From Paraphaeosphaeria minitans (taxonomy: Eukaryota > Ascomycota > Dothideomycetes > Pleosporales > Didymosphaeriaceae), in the NCBI GenBank assembly GCA_015832175.1, contig WJXW01000018.1:310001-374000 (forward strand): 64,000 bases of DNA. The letters are read 5' to 3'. Numbering within the stretch: the first letter of the stretch is position 1; each line of letters opens with the position of its first letter. This document shows, piece after piece, positions 22,826 through 36,100 of the stretch. Below the pieces are notes generated by a model. That model had not been told where the DNA came from. It saw only the letters and a program-made list of their open reading frames with translations, and searched no databases. A program made the translations under genes and the position numbers.

Positions 22826-25800
22826 ATGGACATCATGGCTTCGGAAAACGCTCAAGTTCACTCTTGCCAATTCCCTTCCCTCGGTAGGGGTTCTGGCAGT
22901 GAAGAAAAACGGCCACTGTCGGTCAGGGTCGAGCTACAACATCCCGAGCGGCTTCAAAAGCTCTTCGCGGAAGAAGATGGCAAGGTTTCCTTCGTTGCTG
23001 CGGTCAGAACCGCCTGGGCACTGGTGTTGCGCACATACACTGGCTTGGACCAGGTCTGCTTCGGTCTCGGCGAGGTTAGAGGCGACGAGTCACCCGGCAA
23101 AGATGGACAACGAGACTCTGTTGTCGCGCATCTTGTCAGTGACGAGGTGTCGATTGCCGAACTCATCCAGTGCAAGAAGGACAAATGCTTCCCAATTGAT
23201 CAGCCCGAGCATGAGCGCTTACAATACAACACCTCAGTGCTGTTCCGATTTGCTGTGCAAGCTGGCACAGCATCGAGAGTGAACAACACGGCGTCAACGA
23301 CAATGGCCGCGTCGGTAGGCCATTCCTAATCCTCATGATTATACCCCTGCTGACGTCTTCCAAAACAGTGCCACCTCCGCCTGCTCATTAAGGTGCTGAA
23401 GACCGGTATCAGTCTTCTTCTTGAGTATCGCAACTCTTACATTCCGACCGAGTTCGCCAAAAGCATTGCGACTACGACCGACAAAGCGCTCGATCTTGCT
23501 ATTTCCATGCCACACTTGACCATTCGGGAAGCCGACCTGCTCAGCGAACGCAACCGAATTCAGCTCGAGAAGTGGAACTCGAAGCCGTTGGCCCACGTCG
23601 ACCGCACGATCCATGATACTGTCGCTGAAGTAACGAGGCAGAGTCCTCACGCTGAGGCAATCGCGTCATGGGATGGAAGCTTCACATATCGCGAGCTTGA
23701 CGAGTATGCTTGTAGGCTTGCAGGGAGCTTAATCGAGCTCGGCGTGGGCGCCGATGTGATTGTGCCCTTGTGCTTCCGAAAGTGAGTTCTTCGATGAGGT
23801 AGGGTTCGATATGCTGATGAATACTAGGACGCGATGGAACGTGGTTGCCGTCCTTGGCGTGTTGATTGCGGGAGGCGCATGTGAGTAGAGTAGTTGTTTT
23901 TCTTATCGCGCATAGATCCCGTGCCTTCCCCACGCCACTTCTCATCCGAGGACGTGGGGATAGGTAGAGAACCTGTCTCCGCTCCACCACGATTTGCACG
24001 TACTAACCTTCCGGAAGTTCTCCCACTCGACCCTGCGGCACCCCGGGAACGTCTTGAATACCTCGTCAGTGCTGTTGGCGCTAGTGTTGTCCTGTGTTCT
24101 CCTGCGGAAAGCCATCTCGTTGACAGCCTCGCGGAGAACATCTTTGCTGTCGACGACACCCTCTTCGAATCCCTACCGCCATTCGTAGAGCGGCCTCAAA
24201 GCCGTGTTGACAGTCATAATGCAGCTTACGTTATCCCCACTTCAGGCACTACAGGCCAGCCAAAACTGTCCTTGCTTGAGCATGGCAATTACTGCACGGG
24301 AGCAAGTGCGCATTATGTGGGACTTGGGATGGATACAAAGCCTCTGCGCGCGTTACAGTTTGCGGCCCACTCCTTCGATTCATCAGTGCTAGAGATCTTG
24401 TCCCCACTGATGTTCGGTGGCACCATCTGCATTCCAGACGAGAACGACAGACTGAATGACATCTCTAAAGTGATTAATGATATGCACATTACGTGGGCCA
24501 GTCTGACTCCGACTTTTGTTCGCTTTCTCCAACCTTCAATGGTACCCACTCTTTCTACCATCATCCTTATGGGTGAGGCCATGTCGCAAGCGAACCTCGA
24601 CACCTGGTCTAGGATCAACCTGATCAACGGGTGAGCACAACACCGGTGTATATGGCGACTTAGCTAACACACCTGGCAGTTACGGCCCCAGCGAATGCGC
24701 GGTCTGCTCCTCGTCTAGTCTGCACATGCAACCGACCTCGGACCCTAAGGATATCGGCTTTCCTGTCGGTTGTAACCTTTGGGTTGTTGCTCCGGAGAAT
24801 CGCCACCGCAGACTTCCTATCGGGTGCACGGGTGAGCTCTTGGTAGAAGGGCACATTGCCGCTCGAGGCTATCTCGGCGATGAAGAGAAGACAGCACAAG
24901 CCTTCGTCACAGACATCTCGTGGGCTCCTCGGCCTTTCCGAGGCTATCTGACCGGAGATCTGGTTGTCCAGCGACCTGATGGCGGCTTCACCATCGTTGG
25001 TCGAAAGGACAACCAAGTAGTATGTTCATAAGTCCTTCCTACGATGCCTACTGACCTGGTTTGCAGAAATACCATGGGCAGAGGATCGAGCTTCTGGAGA
25101 TTGAATATCACTTGAATCTTGATTCACTGGTCAAGCATAATCTTGTCTTTTTGCCTAAGAGCGGACCTTGCAAAGAACGATTGGTAGCTGTTGTGTCTCT
25201 CGCACAATACACATCAGAACAGCAGCCGCTCCATCTCTTCGAGGGACATGAAAAGACTGCCACCGATACTGATGTGGAAGCCATTCGCGCTCGATTATCT
25301 ACTCGGCTGCCTTTCTACATGGTACCTACCGTCTGGATTGCAGTCGTGTCTCTGCCTCTCCTCGCATCAGGAAAGCTGGATCGAAAGCGGACCTCGCAAT
25401 GGCTTGATACAATGTCTGACGAGACTTATCAAAGAGTCGTTCCAGCGAATGTGGAGTCTCAGTCTCAAAATGAATCTGCCTCCCTACATGAAGATATATT
25501 GAGGTCAGTATGGGCCCGTGTTTTGAACCTACCAGTCGAGCAGATTGGTTTGAACAAGGCATTCTTGTCACTTGGTGGCGATAGTATCAGCGCCATGCAA
25601 GTCATGGGATATTGCCGAAAACAAGGGATAAGCGTTGGTGTGCAGGAGATCCTGCGCTCACGCTCGATAGCCGAGTTGGCTACCATGGTGAAAGACGTTC
25701 AAGTGTCTGCGGATCGCGCAGCGGAAGAAATCGACGTTCCTTTCGACCTGACGCCAATCCAGTCACTTTGGTTTCAACTTCCTAACCAGGGACATGGCCA

Positions 25801-27115
25801 CTTCAATCAGTCGTTCTACCTCCAAGTGAAGCGCAAAGTCAATCCAGCAGATTTCCGCGCAGCTATAGATACGCTCGTGAGCCGACACTGTAAGTAAATA
25901 CCAAATCGTAGTTAACGGAATCCCACACTCACTATACACCATTAGCTATGCTCCGAGCTCGTTTCGCTTTGTCGGATGATCGATCCTGGCAACAGTGTGT
26001 GACGAATGATGTATCTGGGTCGTATCGGTTCCGACATGAGTCAGTGTCAACAAAGGAGCAGGTGGACCACATGATAGAGGATTCACAGAAGTGCCTCAAC
26101 CATGCCACAGGTCCCCTACTGGCCGCTGACCTGTTTGAAATTGGCAAAGAGCAGCACGCCTTTCTCGTAGCTCATCACCTTGTCATCGATCTGGTATCAT
26201 GGCGTCTAATTCTGGAAGAACTTGAGGAACTACTGACAAACGGATCGCTATTGCCGCCAGCTCTGCCTTTTCAGACATGGGCGCAGTTGCAACGTGAGCA
26301 CGCTCAGATGCAGCGAATCGATAAGGTTTTACCACCGGCTGAAATACCAGCGCTTGATTTCAACTACTGGGGCATTCAACACGCATCCAACACTTATGGC
26401 AATGCTGGTCATGCTAGCTTCGAGCTAGACCAGCATCTCACTTCCTTGTTCTTGGGTGAATGTCACGCGCCCCTCAAGACAGAGCCTGTCGAGGTTCTTC
26501 TGGCATCCCTCCTCCACTCGTGGGTCAAGGTCTTTGACGATAGGCCCATTCCAGCTATTTACAACGAAGGACATGGCCGGGAGCCCTGGGACTCGGATAT
26601 CGACATCACTCGGACAGTGGGCTGGTTTACGACGGTGTATCCCATATATGTCACACCATCTCACGATCCTCTCGAAACTATTCGGATGGTCAAGGACTTC
26701 AGACGCCAGATACCCTTCAATGGTAGACCGTACTTTGCCAAACGGGTCCTTACCAAAGATGGGAACGAACACTTCGATACTCACTGGCCAATGGAGATCA
26801 GCTTCAACTATCTTGGTCAATACCAGGTAAGCCAGACATCATTCACTACATTGCAGCCACATCGTGACTGACATCCGCTAGCAACTGGAACGTCAAGAAG
26901 CGTTACTACAGCCCCTCGAAAGTATGGCTGGCGAGACCCGCGAGGCAGGCGGAACGGCCGACGTGGGTCATGCATCTCCTCGGTTTGGTCTTTTCGAAAT
27001 ATCCGCCATCGTATTCAAAGGGCAGCTGAAGTTTGCATTCACGTTCAATCGTAACATGCAGCACCAGGAGCGTATCCGAGACTGGGTGTCGAATTGTGGT
27101 CAGGTACTCACGGAC
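22826..27115 (+). other. NRPS loading module: partial C, A1-T1-E1
   Basis: Residues 1 to about 1280. The first ~235 residues look like the C-terminal half of a condensation domain (AVRTAWALVLRTYTG, CFGLGE) without an HHxxxDG motif, as is common at fungal NRPS N-termini. A1 (about 243-740) has FDSSVLEI and YGPSECAV blocks and ends SGKLDRK. Its A3 core reads TSGTTGQPKL, where a Gly after the Lys is usual. T1 has LGGDSIS (Ser ~809). E1 has AHHLVIDLVSW (about 985), EGHGREPW and RTVGWFT. The first residue should be loaded as L and epimerised to D. Confidence 0.8.
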
Positions 27116-30100
27116 ATGATAGAAACATTGCCCTCGGTCGCCCCAAGGCCAACATTGAGCGACTTCCCTTTACTCACACTCAACGAAGACCGCTTCCAGG
27201 CTATGCTGCATCGTCTCTCTAGAATTTCAGTTTCAGCTAATGAGGTTGAGTCCGCATATCCCTGCTCTAGTATGCAAGAGGGACTTCTGCTTTCCCAGTC
27301 CAAAAACGCAGGCTTCTATGCAGCTGTGACTATCCACGAGCTAACCATACCGAATGGGCACCCGAAGTGGGAAGATATTGCCGACAGCTGGGCGAGAGTG
27401 GTTGCTCGACATCCCGCCCTTCGCACGATTTTCTTGGAGAACATTGGTGCTGAAGAAGGCCTGTATGATCAGGTCGTCTTGAAGAGCGTCGAACCCAACA
27501 TTGTTCATCTCCAGTGCGCAACTGAAGAAGAGGCACTTGAGCTCATCGAAAATCAACGCTCAGTTACGTATGAGGACAGTAGAAGCCCTCCCCACCGGTT
27601 CACCATCTGCAGTACGGCTGATGACAGGGTTTTCTGTTGCCTCGAGATCAGCCATGCCATCATGGACGGGCATTCCATGAGCCTACTGTTCCGGGACCTG
27701 CGAGATGCCTACGGAAAGTCACTTGCCGAAGACGGTCCTCCGTACGCCGACTATATTGCATACCTGATGAATCAGCCCCAAGAGGCTAGTCTCGACTTCT
27801 GGAAATCCTACCTTAAAGGAAGCGAAGTTTGCTCATTCCCAATGCTGAACGATGGCATTTCAGCTGAGAGGCAGCTTCAGAACATACGCGTAGACTGTGG
27901 CAGCATCAGCATCCTCGATCTGCACGCGTTCTGTAGTGCACACGGCATCACGTTGTCGAACATCTTCCACACAGCATGGGCAATTACTCTCAGCCTCTAT
28001 GTCGATAGTCCCGACGTCACGTTCGGTTACCTCACCTCAGCAAGAGACTCGGACGATATTCGACGTGTGCAGGATATGGTTGGACCTATCATCAACATGC
28101 TTGCCTGCCGCGTGCAATTGACTGACGGAGCGCGGTCTCTTCTGGATGTCATCCGAGATGTACAGCGCGACTATGTAGAGTCCATACCGCATCGACACAT
28201 TGCGCTCGCAGAGGTGCAGCACATGTTGAACCTAGGAGGCGCGAACCTATTCAATACTGCGCTATCTTACCGCCGATTGCCCCCGGATAGCACGTCCAGC
28301 AACGAAAAACTCCAATACATCGAGAAGGCGCCTATCTACGACCCGACCGAATACCCGGTTTCGATCAATATTGAAGTTTCGGATGAGGCCACTATGATCG
28401 ATCTCGATTTTTGGACTGATCACCTGTCCCCTAGACAAGCTGAAAACGTTGCCAGCACTTTTGTGCGTACTTTGGAGAATGTCCTCCACAACGCTGAGAA
28501 CAGCATCAACTCCCTCGATAATCTAAGCGGAAGGCACTGGCAGAGGATCCAAGATTGGAACGTCATACCTGAAACCATCCATGAATGTGTACACCACAGA
28601 TTCCAGGAGTGGGTAAAGATTCAGCCTGATGCTCCGGCTATTCGAGGACACGATGGTGATTACACTTACGCTGAACTTGACGCTGTCACTGAGCGCTTGG
28701 CCCATTACCTCGTCGATCTCGGGGTGGGCCCCGAGGTTTTCGTCCCCACATGCTTCGACAAGAGCTCATTTGCAGTTGTTGCCATGCTGGCTGTACTCAA
28801 AGCTGGCGGGGCAGCAGTTCCCCTGGATGCCAAGCATCCGAAACCAGCTCTCGAGTCGCGAGTTGAAGATACACAAGCGCAAGTAGTCTTAACTACAGCA
28901 GCCCGCTCAGAACAGTTCGAAGACATAGCACCAGATGTCATTGTTGTGGATTCGGTGCTACTTGAGGACCTCTCGGATGTGGAGCGCATTGCCTGCACCG
29001 ATGTTGAGCCCCACAATGCAGCATTCGTTATCTTCACAAGTGGAAGTACTGGACGACCAAAAGGCGTTGTACTGGAGCACGCGGCGTTCGTGACAAGTGC
29101 GTACGCCCATGGGAGTAGACTGGGCGTAGATCGTGACACCCGCTTCTTGCAATTCGCGTCCTACACATTCGACAACTCACTGGAAGAAATGTTCACAACA
29201 TTGCAAAGAGGGGGTTGCGTTTGCGTTCCGTCGGAAGAAGATCGTAAGCGTCTACCTACTTTGGTTCGCATTTTAAACGCTAACACATTGTCTCTCTTTA
29301 GGTATGAATGATCTTGCTTGTGCAATTGCCCGTTTGAATGCCAACTTTATGGACTTGACGCCCACAGTCGCATCACTTCTCAACCCCAAAGACGTGCCCA
29401 CGATCAAAAGCGTAGCCCTGGGTGGAGAAGCCTTGACTAAAGCGGTACTGGAGCAGTGGACTCCATATGTGCACGTCATGGGCCAGTATGGACCAAGCGA
29501 GGCATCTGTAAATTCGGCATTCAAGAGCTTCAGATCTTTCAAGCAGGGCGACGACCCTACCAACATTGGTAGAGCAGTCGGCAGCGTCTCGTGGATCGTG
29601 GATCCAAAGGATCGCAATCGCTTAGCACCGATCGGATGCAAAGGCGAGCTACTGATTGAAGGCCCTATCCTTGCCCGAGGCTATCTGCAGGACCCAGAAA
29701 AGACACTTTTGGCCTTCATACATGATCCTGCTTGGGCTCGTAGCAGCGATGGACATAGTCGCCGGTTCTATTGCACTGGTGATCTGGTCCATTATACTGG
29801 GGACGGAGAGTTGATGTATCTGGGAAGGAAGGACAGTCAAGTCAAGGTGAGCGGATACCTTTAGACGAAACAAAGCATTCACTGACCTGGAGTAGTTGAA
29901 CGGCCAACGCATCGAGCTAGGCGAGATCGAGTATCATCTCAATCTTGCTCTACCCTCAAATGCCCAGTCTGCAGTCGAGCTGGTCAAGTTCACCGACAGT
30001 AAAGGAACCAAGGCTCTTGTGGGCTTTGTTTGTCTTGCTGAGACATCGACTGAGGCCATCCCAGGAGTTGGGGAGATGACAGACGACGTGCGGGCGAAGG

Positions 30101-33100
30101 CAAAAGAGGCCGAAGTTGCTCTTGCGAACGTACTTCCAGCATATTATGTTCCTTCGATGTTCATGCCCTTGAATAGTATGCCAATGACAACATCTGGAAA
30201 GCTCGATCGAAAGGTATTGCGTCAACTGGCTCAAGCAGTCCCCGAGGATCAACTTGTTATCTTCCGACTTGCCGGTAAGAGTGGCCGAGCACCATCAGGT
30301 CCTGTAGAAACAACACTTGCCCGGCTTTGGTCGTCACTCTTAAATCTTCCCGCTGATTCCGTCGGCGCCAATGATTCCTTCTTTCGCCTCGGCGGTGATT
30401 CCATTGGCGCGATGCGGCTGGTCACCGCAAGTCGCAAAGAAGGCCTCGTGCTTGCTGTTTCCAATATTTTCTCACAGCCACAATTGGCGGAATTGGCGGC
30501 AACTGCTAGCATTCTCTCTTCGGATGAGCTCTCCGCCGCTCAAGAGCCGGAGGTGGCTCCTTTCGAGCTTATCTCCGAGCATAAGAAGCGCCAAGTAATC
30601 GAATTGGCTGCATCAGAGTGTGGAGTCTTTCCAGACTCTATCGAGGACATCTACCCATGTAGTCGTCTCCAAGAAGGTCTCATCGCACTCTCTGCGACGG
30701 AACCTGGATCGTACGTAGCTGAGACCATCTATCGACTGCCAGCTGATGTCGATGTACAACGTTTCCAGGATGCTTGGAACAGGGTCGTCGCAGAAGAGGC
30801 TATACTGCGCACGCGCATTATATACGTCCAGGACCAGGGTTTCATTCAGGTTGTCTTGCGTAACAGTGTGGACTGGTCTCAACTGGAGAGCTTGCAGGAT
30901 ATCAGCAACGTCCACCGTCACCTCCCAGTCAAGCCTGGAGCTCCATTGGCTTCGTATGCCATAATTGGGCAAGGTACATCATCTGTATTCTTTGTCTGGA
31001 CTGCACATCATGCGGTTTATGATGGTTGGAGCTTGACGAGCCTCCTCGGCAAAGTAGAAAGCTACTACCAGAACAGCACTCAAGCGTCGCACGCTACCGT
31101 TCCGTACTCGAGATTCATTAAATATGTTACTTCGCTGGATCCGAAGCAGGCAGACGACTTTTGGCGTTCCATGTTCGAAGACACCGCTGCCCCTCAGTTC
31201 CCTCAACTACCGAGCCCGGATCACAAAGTCGAAGCCTCTGGCCAACTCTGTCATCACATACCTGTGACCCGCCGAAGCGGAACAGATATCACAATGCCTT
31301 CTATGATACGAGCTGCCTGGGGCTTGGTACTGTCAGCTTACTCTGGTTCAGATGACATTCTATGGGGAGAGACGAACAGCGGACGTGAAGTCCCTGTCTC
31401 TGGCATTGAAGACATTATCGGTGCCACCATTACTACATCTCCTATGCGACTAAAGTTGGATCGTCAACTTACCGTTCAAGAATACCTCCAGGAGGTACAG
31501 CGCCAGACCTCGGCTGCAATTCCACACCAGTTTGCTGGGCTGCAGCACATTCGCAAACTTAATTCGGATACTGCTGCTGCATGTGACTTTCAGAGCTTGT
31601 TGGTCATCACAAGTGGAGACAGCATGAAGGACCCCGAAGGCGGATTGTGGAACCTCCAAAGCACGGGCGCCGTTGGTACCAACTTCTTCAACTATGGTCT
31701 CATCTTCAATTGCTTTGTCAACAAGAACGGCATCGAAGTTGAAGCACATTACGATGGCCAGGTGATACATTCATGGCTCGTTCAACGCCTACTTCAGCAA
31801 TTTGACTTCTTGATCAAGCTCCTAAATGGGGAAGATGCTCTCCAACACGTACTTGGCAACTTGAGCATGCTAAATCCTGCCGATGAAGCTGTGATTTCTT
31901 CCTGGAACAGTCGCCCAGTCAATGTTGCGGACATATGCATTCACGACAGCGTTTCCCAAAGCCAAGTCATCCTTCGCCCTACGTCAATTGCCATCGACTC
32001 GTGGGATACCGGTGAGATGTCTTACAGAGAGTTCGATGAGCGCACCACGCGGCTCGCCTCACGGCTCATTTATCTCGGTGTTAAGCCCCAGAGCTATGTA
32101 CCGATTTGCTTCGAAAAGTCCGGCTGGACTATTGTGGCTATGTTTGCCATCATGAAGTGTGGTGCAGCTTTTGTGCCACTTGACTTCGAAGCACCTCTTC
32201 TGCGACTCCGCGAGATCGTCGGGGATGTAAAGGCCGAACTCATCCTCTGTGATCCACAGCACGAAGAGTTGTGCAAGTCTATTTCTTGCAAGGTGCTCGT
32301 TGTCCATCGAGAGGCTACCGAACAACACACTGGCTACTCTCACAACCAAGTAACGGTTCATAGCGACACGACTGCCTACGTGATCTTCACTTCAGGCTCC
32401 ACCGGCAAGCCGAAAGGAGCGGTAATCAGTCACCGCGCGTTTTCGTCTGCGTCCGCGGCCTTTGCCCCCGCCTTTGGTATCTCTGAGAACTCTCGCGTCC
32501 TCCAATTCTCCTCTTACACATTCGATGCGTGTTTGATTGAAATATTCAGCACTTTTGTCATGGGTGGTACTGTCTGTGTTCCTGATCAGAGTTCGCGGAC
32601 GAATGATCTTGCTGGAGTCATCAACAAGTTCAGGGTCAACTTAGCCTGTCTGACTCCCTCCGTTGTCCGAATGATCCAGCCTTCTCAAGTGCCCAGCCTA
32701 AAGACGCTCCTTTTGGTCGGAGAGGCTATGTCTCAGCAAGATCTGCTCACTTGGGCTGACCGAGTGATCTTGTGCAATGGCTACGGCCCTACAGAGTGCA
32801 GCGCTATCGCCACTGTGAACGTCATGTCTGCCACCACGAAGCCAAACAATCTAGGCAAGGTGGTAACCGCCAGAGGATGGGTTGTGTCTCGAAATGACAT
32901 CAACCAACTAGTCCCTGTCGGAGCAGTGGGTGAACTGGTTCTAGAGGGGGGTGGTGTCGGCTCTGGTTACCTCAACAATCCCGCGAAGACCGCCGATGCT
33001 TATGTCGAAGAGGTCAACTGGACAATGGGAGAGGATCTGAATGTTGGCGCTTCGAGGAGATTCTACAAGACGGGTGATCTTGTAAAGTACAACGAGGATG

Positions 33101-36100
33101 GTACTCTGCTCTATCTTGGGCGTAAGGACAACCAGGTAAGCTTCATGTTGTTGTTCATACTAAGTCTAGTTAGCTAACCCGCCTTGCAGACAAAAGTGAG
33201 AGGCCAGAGGCTCGAGTTGAATGAAGTGGAACATCACCTCATCCAGGACTCTGTAGTGCAAAATGCTTTGGCATCAGTACCTAAAGCTGGACCATGCGCG
33301 AAGCGTCTTGTCGGTATCGTTTCGCTTCGAGGCGTGGCGCCATCCGGCACCTCCACGGCAGAATTGCAGCTTCTCCCTGAAGACACTGCTTCGTTCAATA
33401 TTGCGACGATCCGAGAACGTCTTGAAGCACGGCTTCCATCCTACATGATCCCATCGCTGTGGATTGCCATATCAAGATTTCCACTGATGCCATCTGGGAA
33501 GCTGGATCGCAAGAAAGTGGTACAGTGGCTCGAGAACATGGACAACGACACATATCGCACCATCTCCACTCTCGGAATGGAAGAAACCGTAGAAGATGCG
33601 GACTTAGTCGACCGAAAGCTGCAGACGATCTTCGCAAAGGTTCTTAACCTGGGAACAGAAGATATTCGTATGGGCTCATCTTTCCTGCGGCTTGGAGGGG
33701 ACTCGATCGCAGCCATGCAGGTATGTTCGATGTGTCGTGCTCAAGGCTTGGCTGTCTCCGTTCAGGACATAGTCAAGTCTAAGTCAATTGCTGCTCTCGC
33801 GGCAGGAGTCTCTATCTCTAGAACCTCTGCAACTACGAAGTCGCAGCCTCAAGATTATAGTCTGCCCTTCGACCTCAGTCCTATACAAAAGCTCTTCTTC
33901 GCAACAGTTGGCGATAACTATGGCCACTTCAACCAGAGTACAATATTTAAGTTCGCCCGGTCGTTCGAGCCCAAGGAGATCGAAGAAGCGCTCAACGCTC
34001 TGGTGGAGACGCACCCCATGCTACGAGCGCGGTATTTCCAAGATGAATCAATGCTTTGGAAGCAAAGCATTGCAAAGATTGCCAACCCGTTCAGGCTACG
34101 ACACCACCAAGTCAAGTCAGCCAAAGAGGAGTTCATGCGCCCAGTCATCGACGAAAGCCAGGCTACACTGGACATCGTGAAAGGTCCAGCTTTCTCTGCT
34201 GACCTCTTCGACATTGATGACAATTTTTCCCAGGTCATTGCGCTGGTCGTGCATCATCTGGTCATTGATATCGTTTCATGGGGCGTTATTATTGAGGATT
34301 TCGAGAGCTTGCTCAATGGCACAGCACCCCCGCCTCAGAGCCTTCCCTTCCACGCTTGGACACAACAGCAAGCTGCACAAGCTCTTCGGGAATGTGCTGA
34401 AAAAGTCATGCCATTAGCTAATATCCCACCGGCAGACTTTGACTACTGGGGTCTTGATGCATCTGATAATCTGAACGGCGATGTCATTAGCGAGGACATC
34501 GAGCTCAGCCCCAAAGACTCGATGTTGATCCTCGGGGCACATGACGCATTGGCTACTGAGCCTGTGGACGTATTCATTGCAGCACTACTGGAGTCATTCC
34601 GCAAGGTTTTTCCTGATCGACACGCTGCGACAATTCATAACGAAGGGCACGGCCGTGAGCCTTTCGACTCCCAAGATCTGAGTAGGACAGTGGGATGGTG
34701 TACGACTATGGTACCCATCCACCTACCAGTAGCCCCTGAAGATCCTACGGACATCGTAAGCACGATTCGTTGGGTATCCAGCCTCCGAGAGAAGACTCCA
34801 GGGAAGGGCAGACCCTACTTTGCGTATCGACTCCTCATTGGTGAGGGTCAGGATCGCTTTGCATCCCACTGGCCTGCAGAGGTAACCTTTAATTACCTAG
34901 GAAGGATGCAGAACATGGAGCGTAAGGATGCCTTGCTACAGAGAATGACTAGCATCTCGACTACAGACATTAGCGCAGCCACTCCACGACTTGCACTTTT
35001 TGAAGTCACTGCACTCGTCGCTCAGGGAACCATCAAACTCTCTTTTGACTTTAACCGTCGGATGAGCAGGCAATCGCAGATCAAGAGCTGGATGGCTGCA
35101 TGCAAAGACACGCTGGTTGACGCTGTTGATCAGCTTCTCCAGCTGCGATCTGAACACAGCCTTGACAACTTCAAGCTACTGCCTCTAACCTACAATGGCA
35201 CGTCGAAGCTTTCTGCGTTGTTACCTACAGGCACCACTATTGACGAAATCGAGGATGTGTATCCCGCTTCCCCAATGCAGCAAGGCATGCTCTTGTCTCA
35301 GCTCAAAAACCCTGAGCTGTACTCATATCATTGCATTCTCGAGATCAAGTCGACGGCCGCCACGCAGCAGGTCAATCCACGTAAGATCGCCGAGGCATGG
35401 CAGGTTGTGGTGCAGCGCCATCCGATCCTGCGTACCGTGTTCGTTGATAGCATTTCTAAGACCGGCTTGATGGATCAAGTCGTATTCAAAGAGAGACCTG
35501 GCAGTATCACGTGGATCGCTGACTGCGATACTGAAGATGTGGCTCGGTTCTTAAGGAATCAACCTCTGATTGACTTCCGCGAGTTCAATTGCCCTCATCG
35601 CTTGACGATCTTCACAACAAAGGCGAACAGCATTTGGGCCAAATTGGAGATGAGCCACGCCATTTGCGATGGCACTTCGATTCCTATTATCCTGAACGAC
35701 CTCGCGAGGGCATATGGGAACAAGTTAACGAGAGCGGATGCTGGGCCTCTCTACAGCAACTTCATTGCTCACACTCTCACCAACAATCGCGATGCCGATG
35801 TGAACTTTTGGAAAGCTTATCTGACTGGGGTGGAGCCATGCTTCTTCCCAGTCCTTCACGATGGCGTACCCGGACCACACGAAATGGGATCGTATGAGCT
35901 TCATCTGCAGGATATTGCCCCCATGACGACTTTCTGCAGGAAGTTCGGTGTGACTCTTTCTAACGTACTGCAGCTTGCATGGGCTCTACTTCTGCACGCC
36001 TACGTCGGTGCACCAGATGTGTCATTTGGCGTTGTAGCATCTGGTCGCGACGTTCCAGTGAAAGGCATCGACGAAGCAGTTGGCTGCTTCGTCAACATGC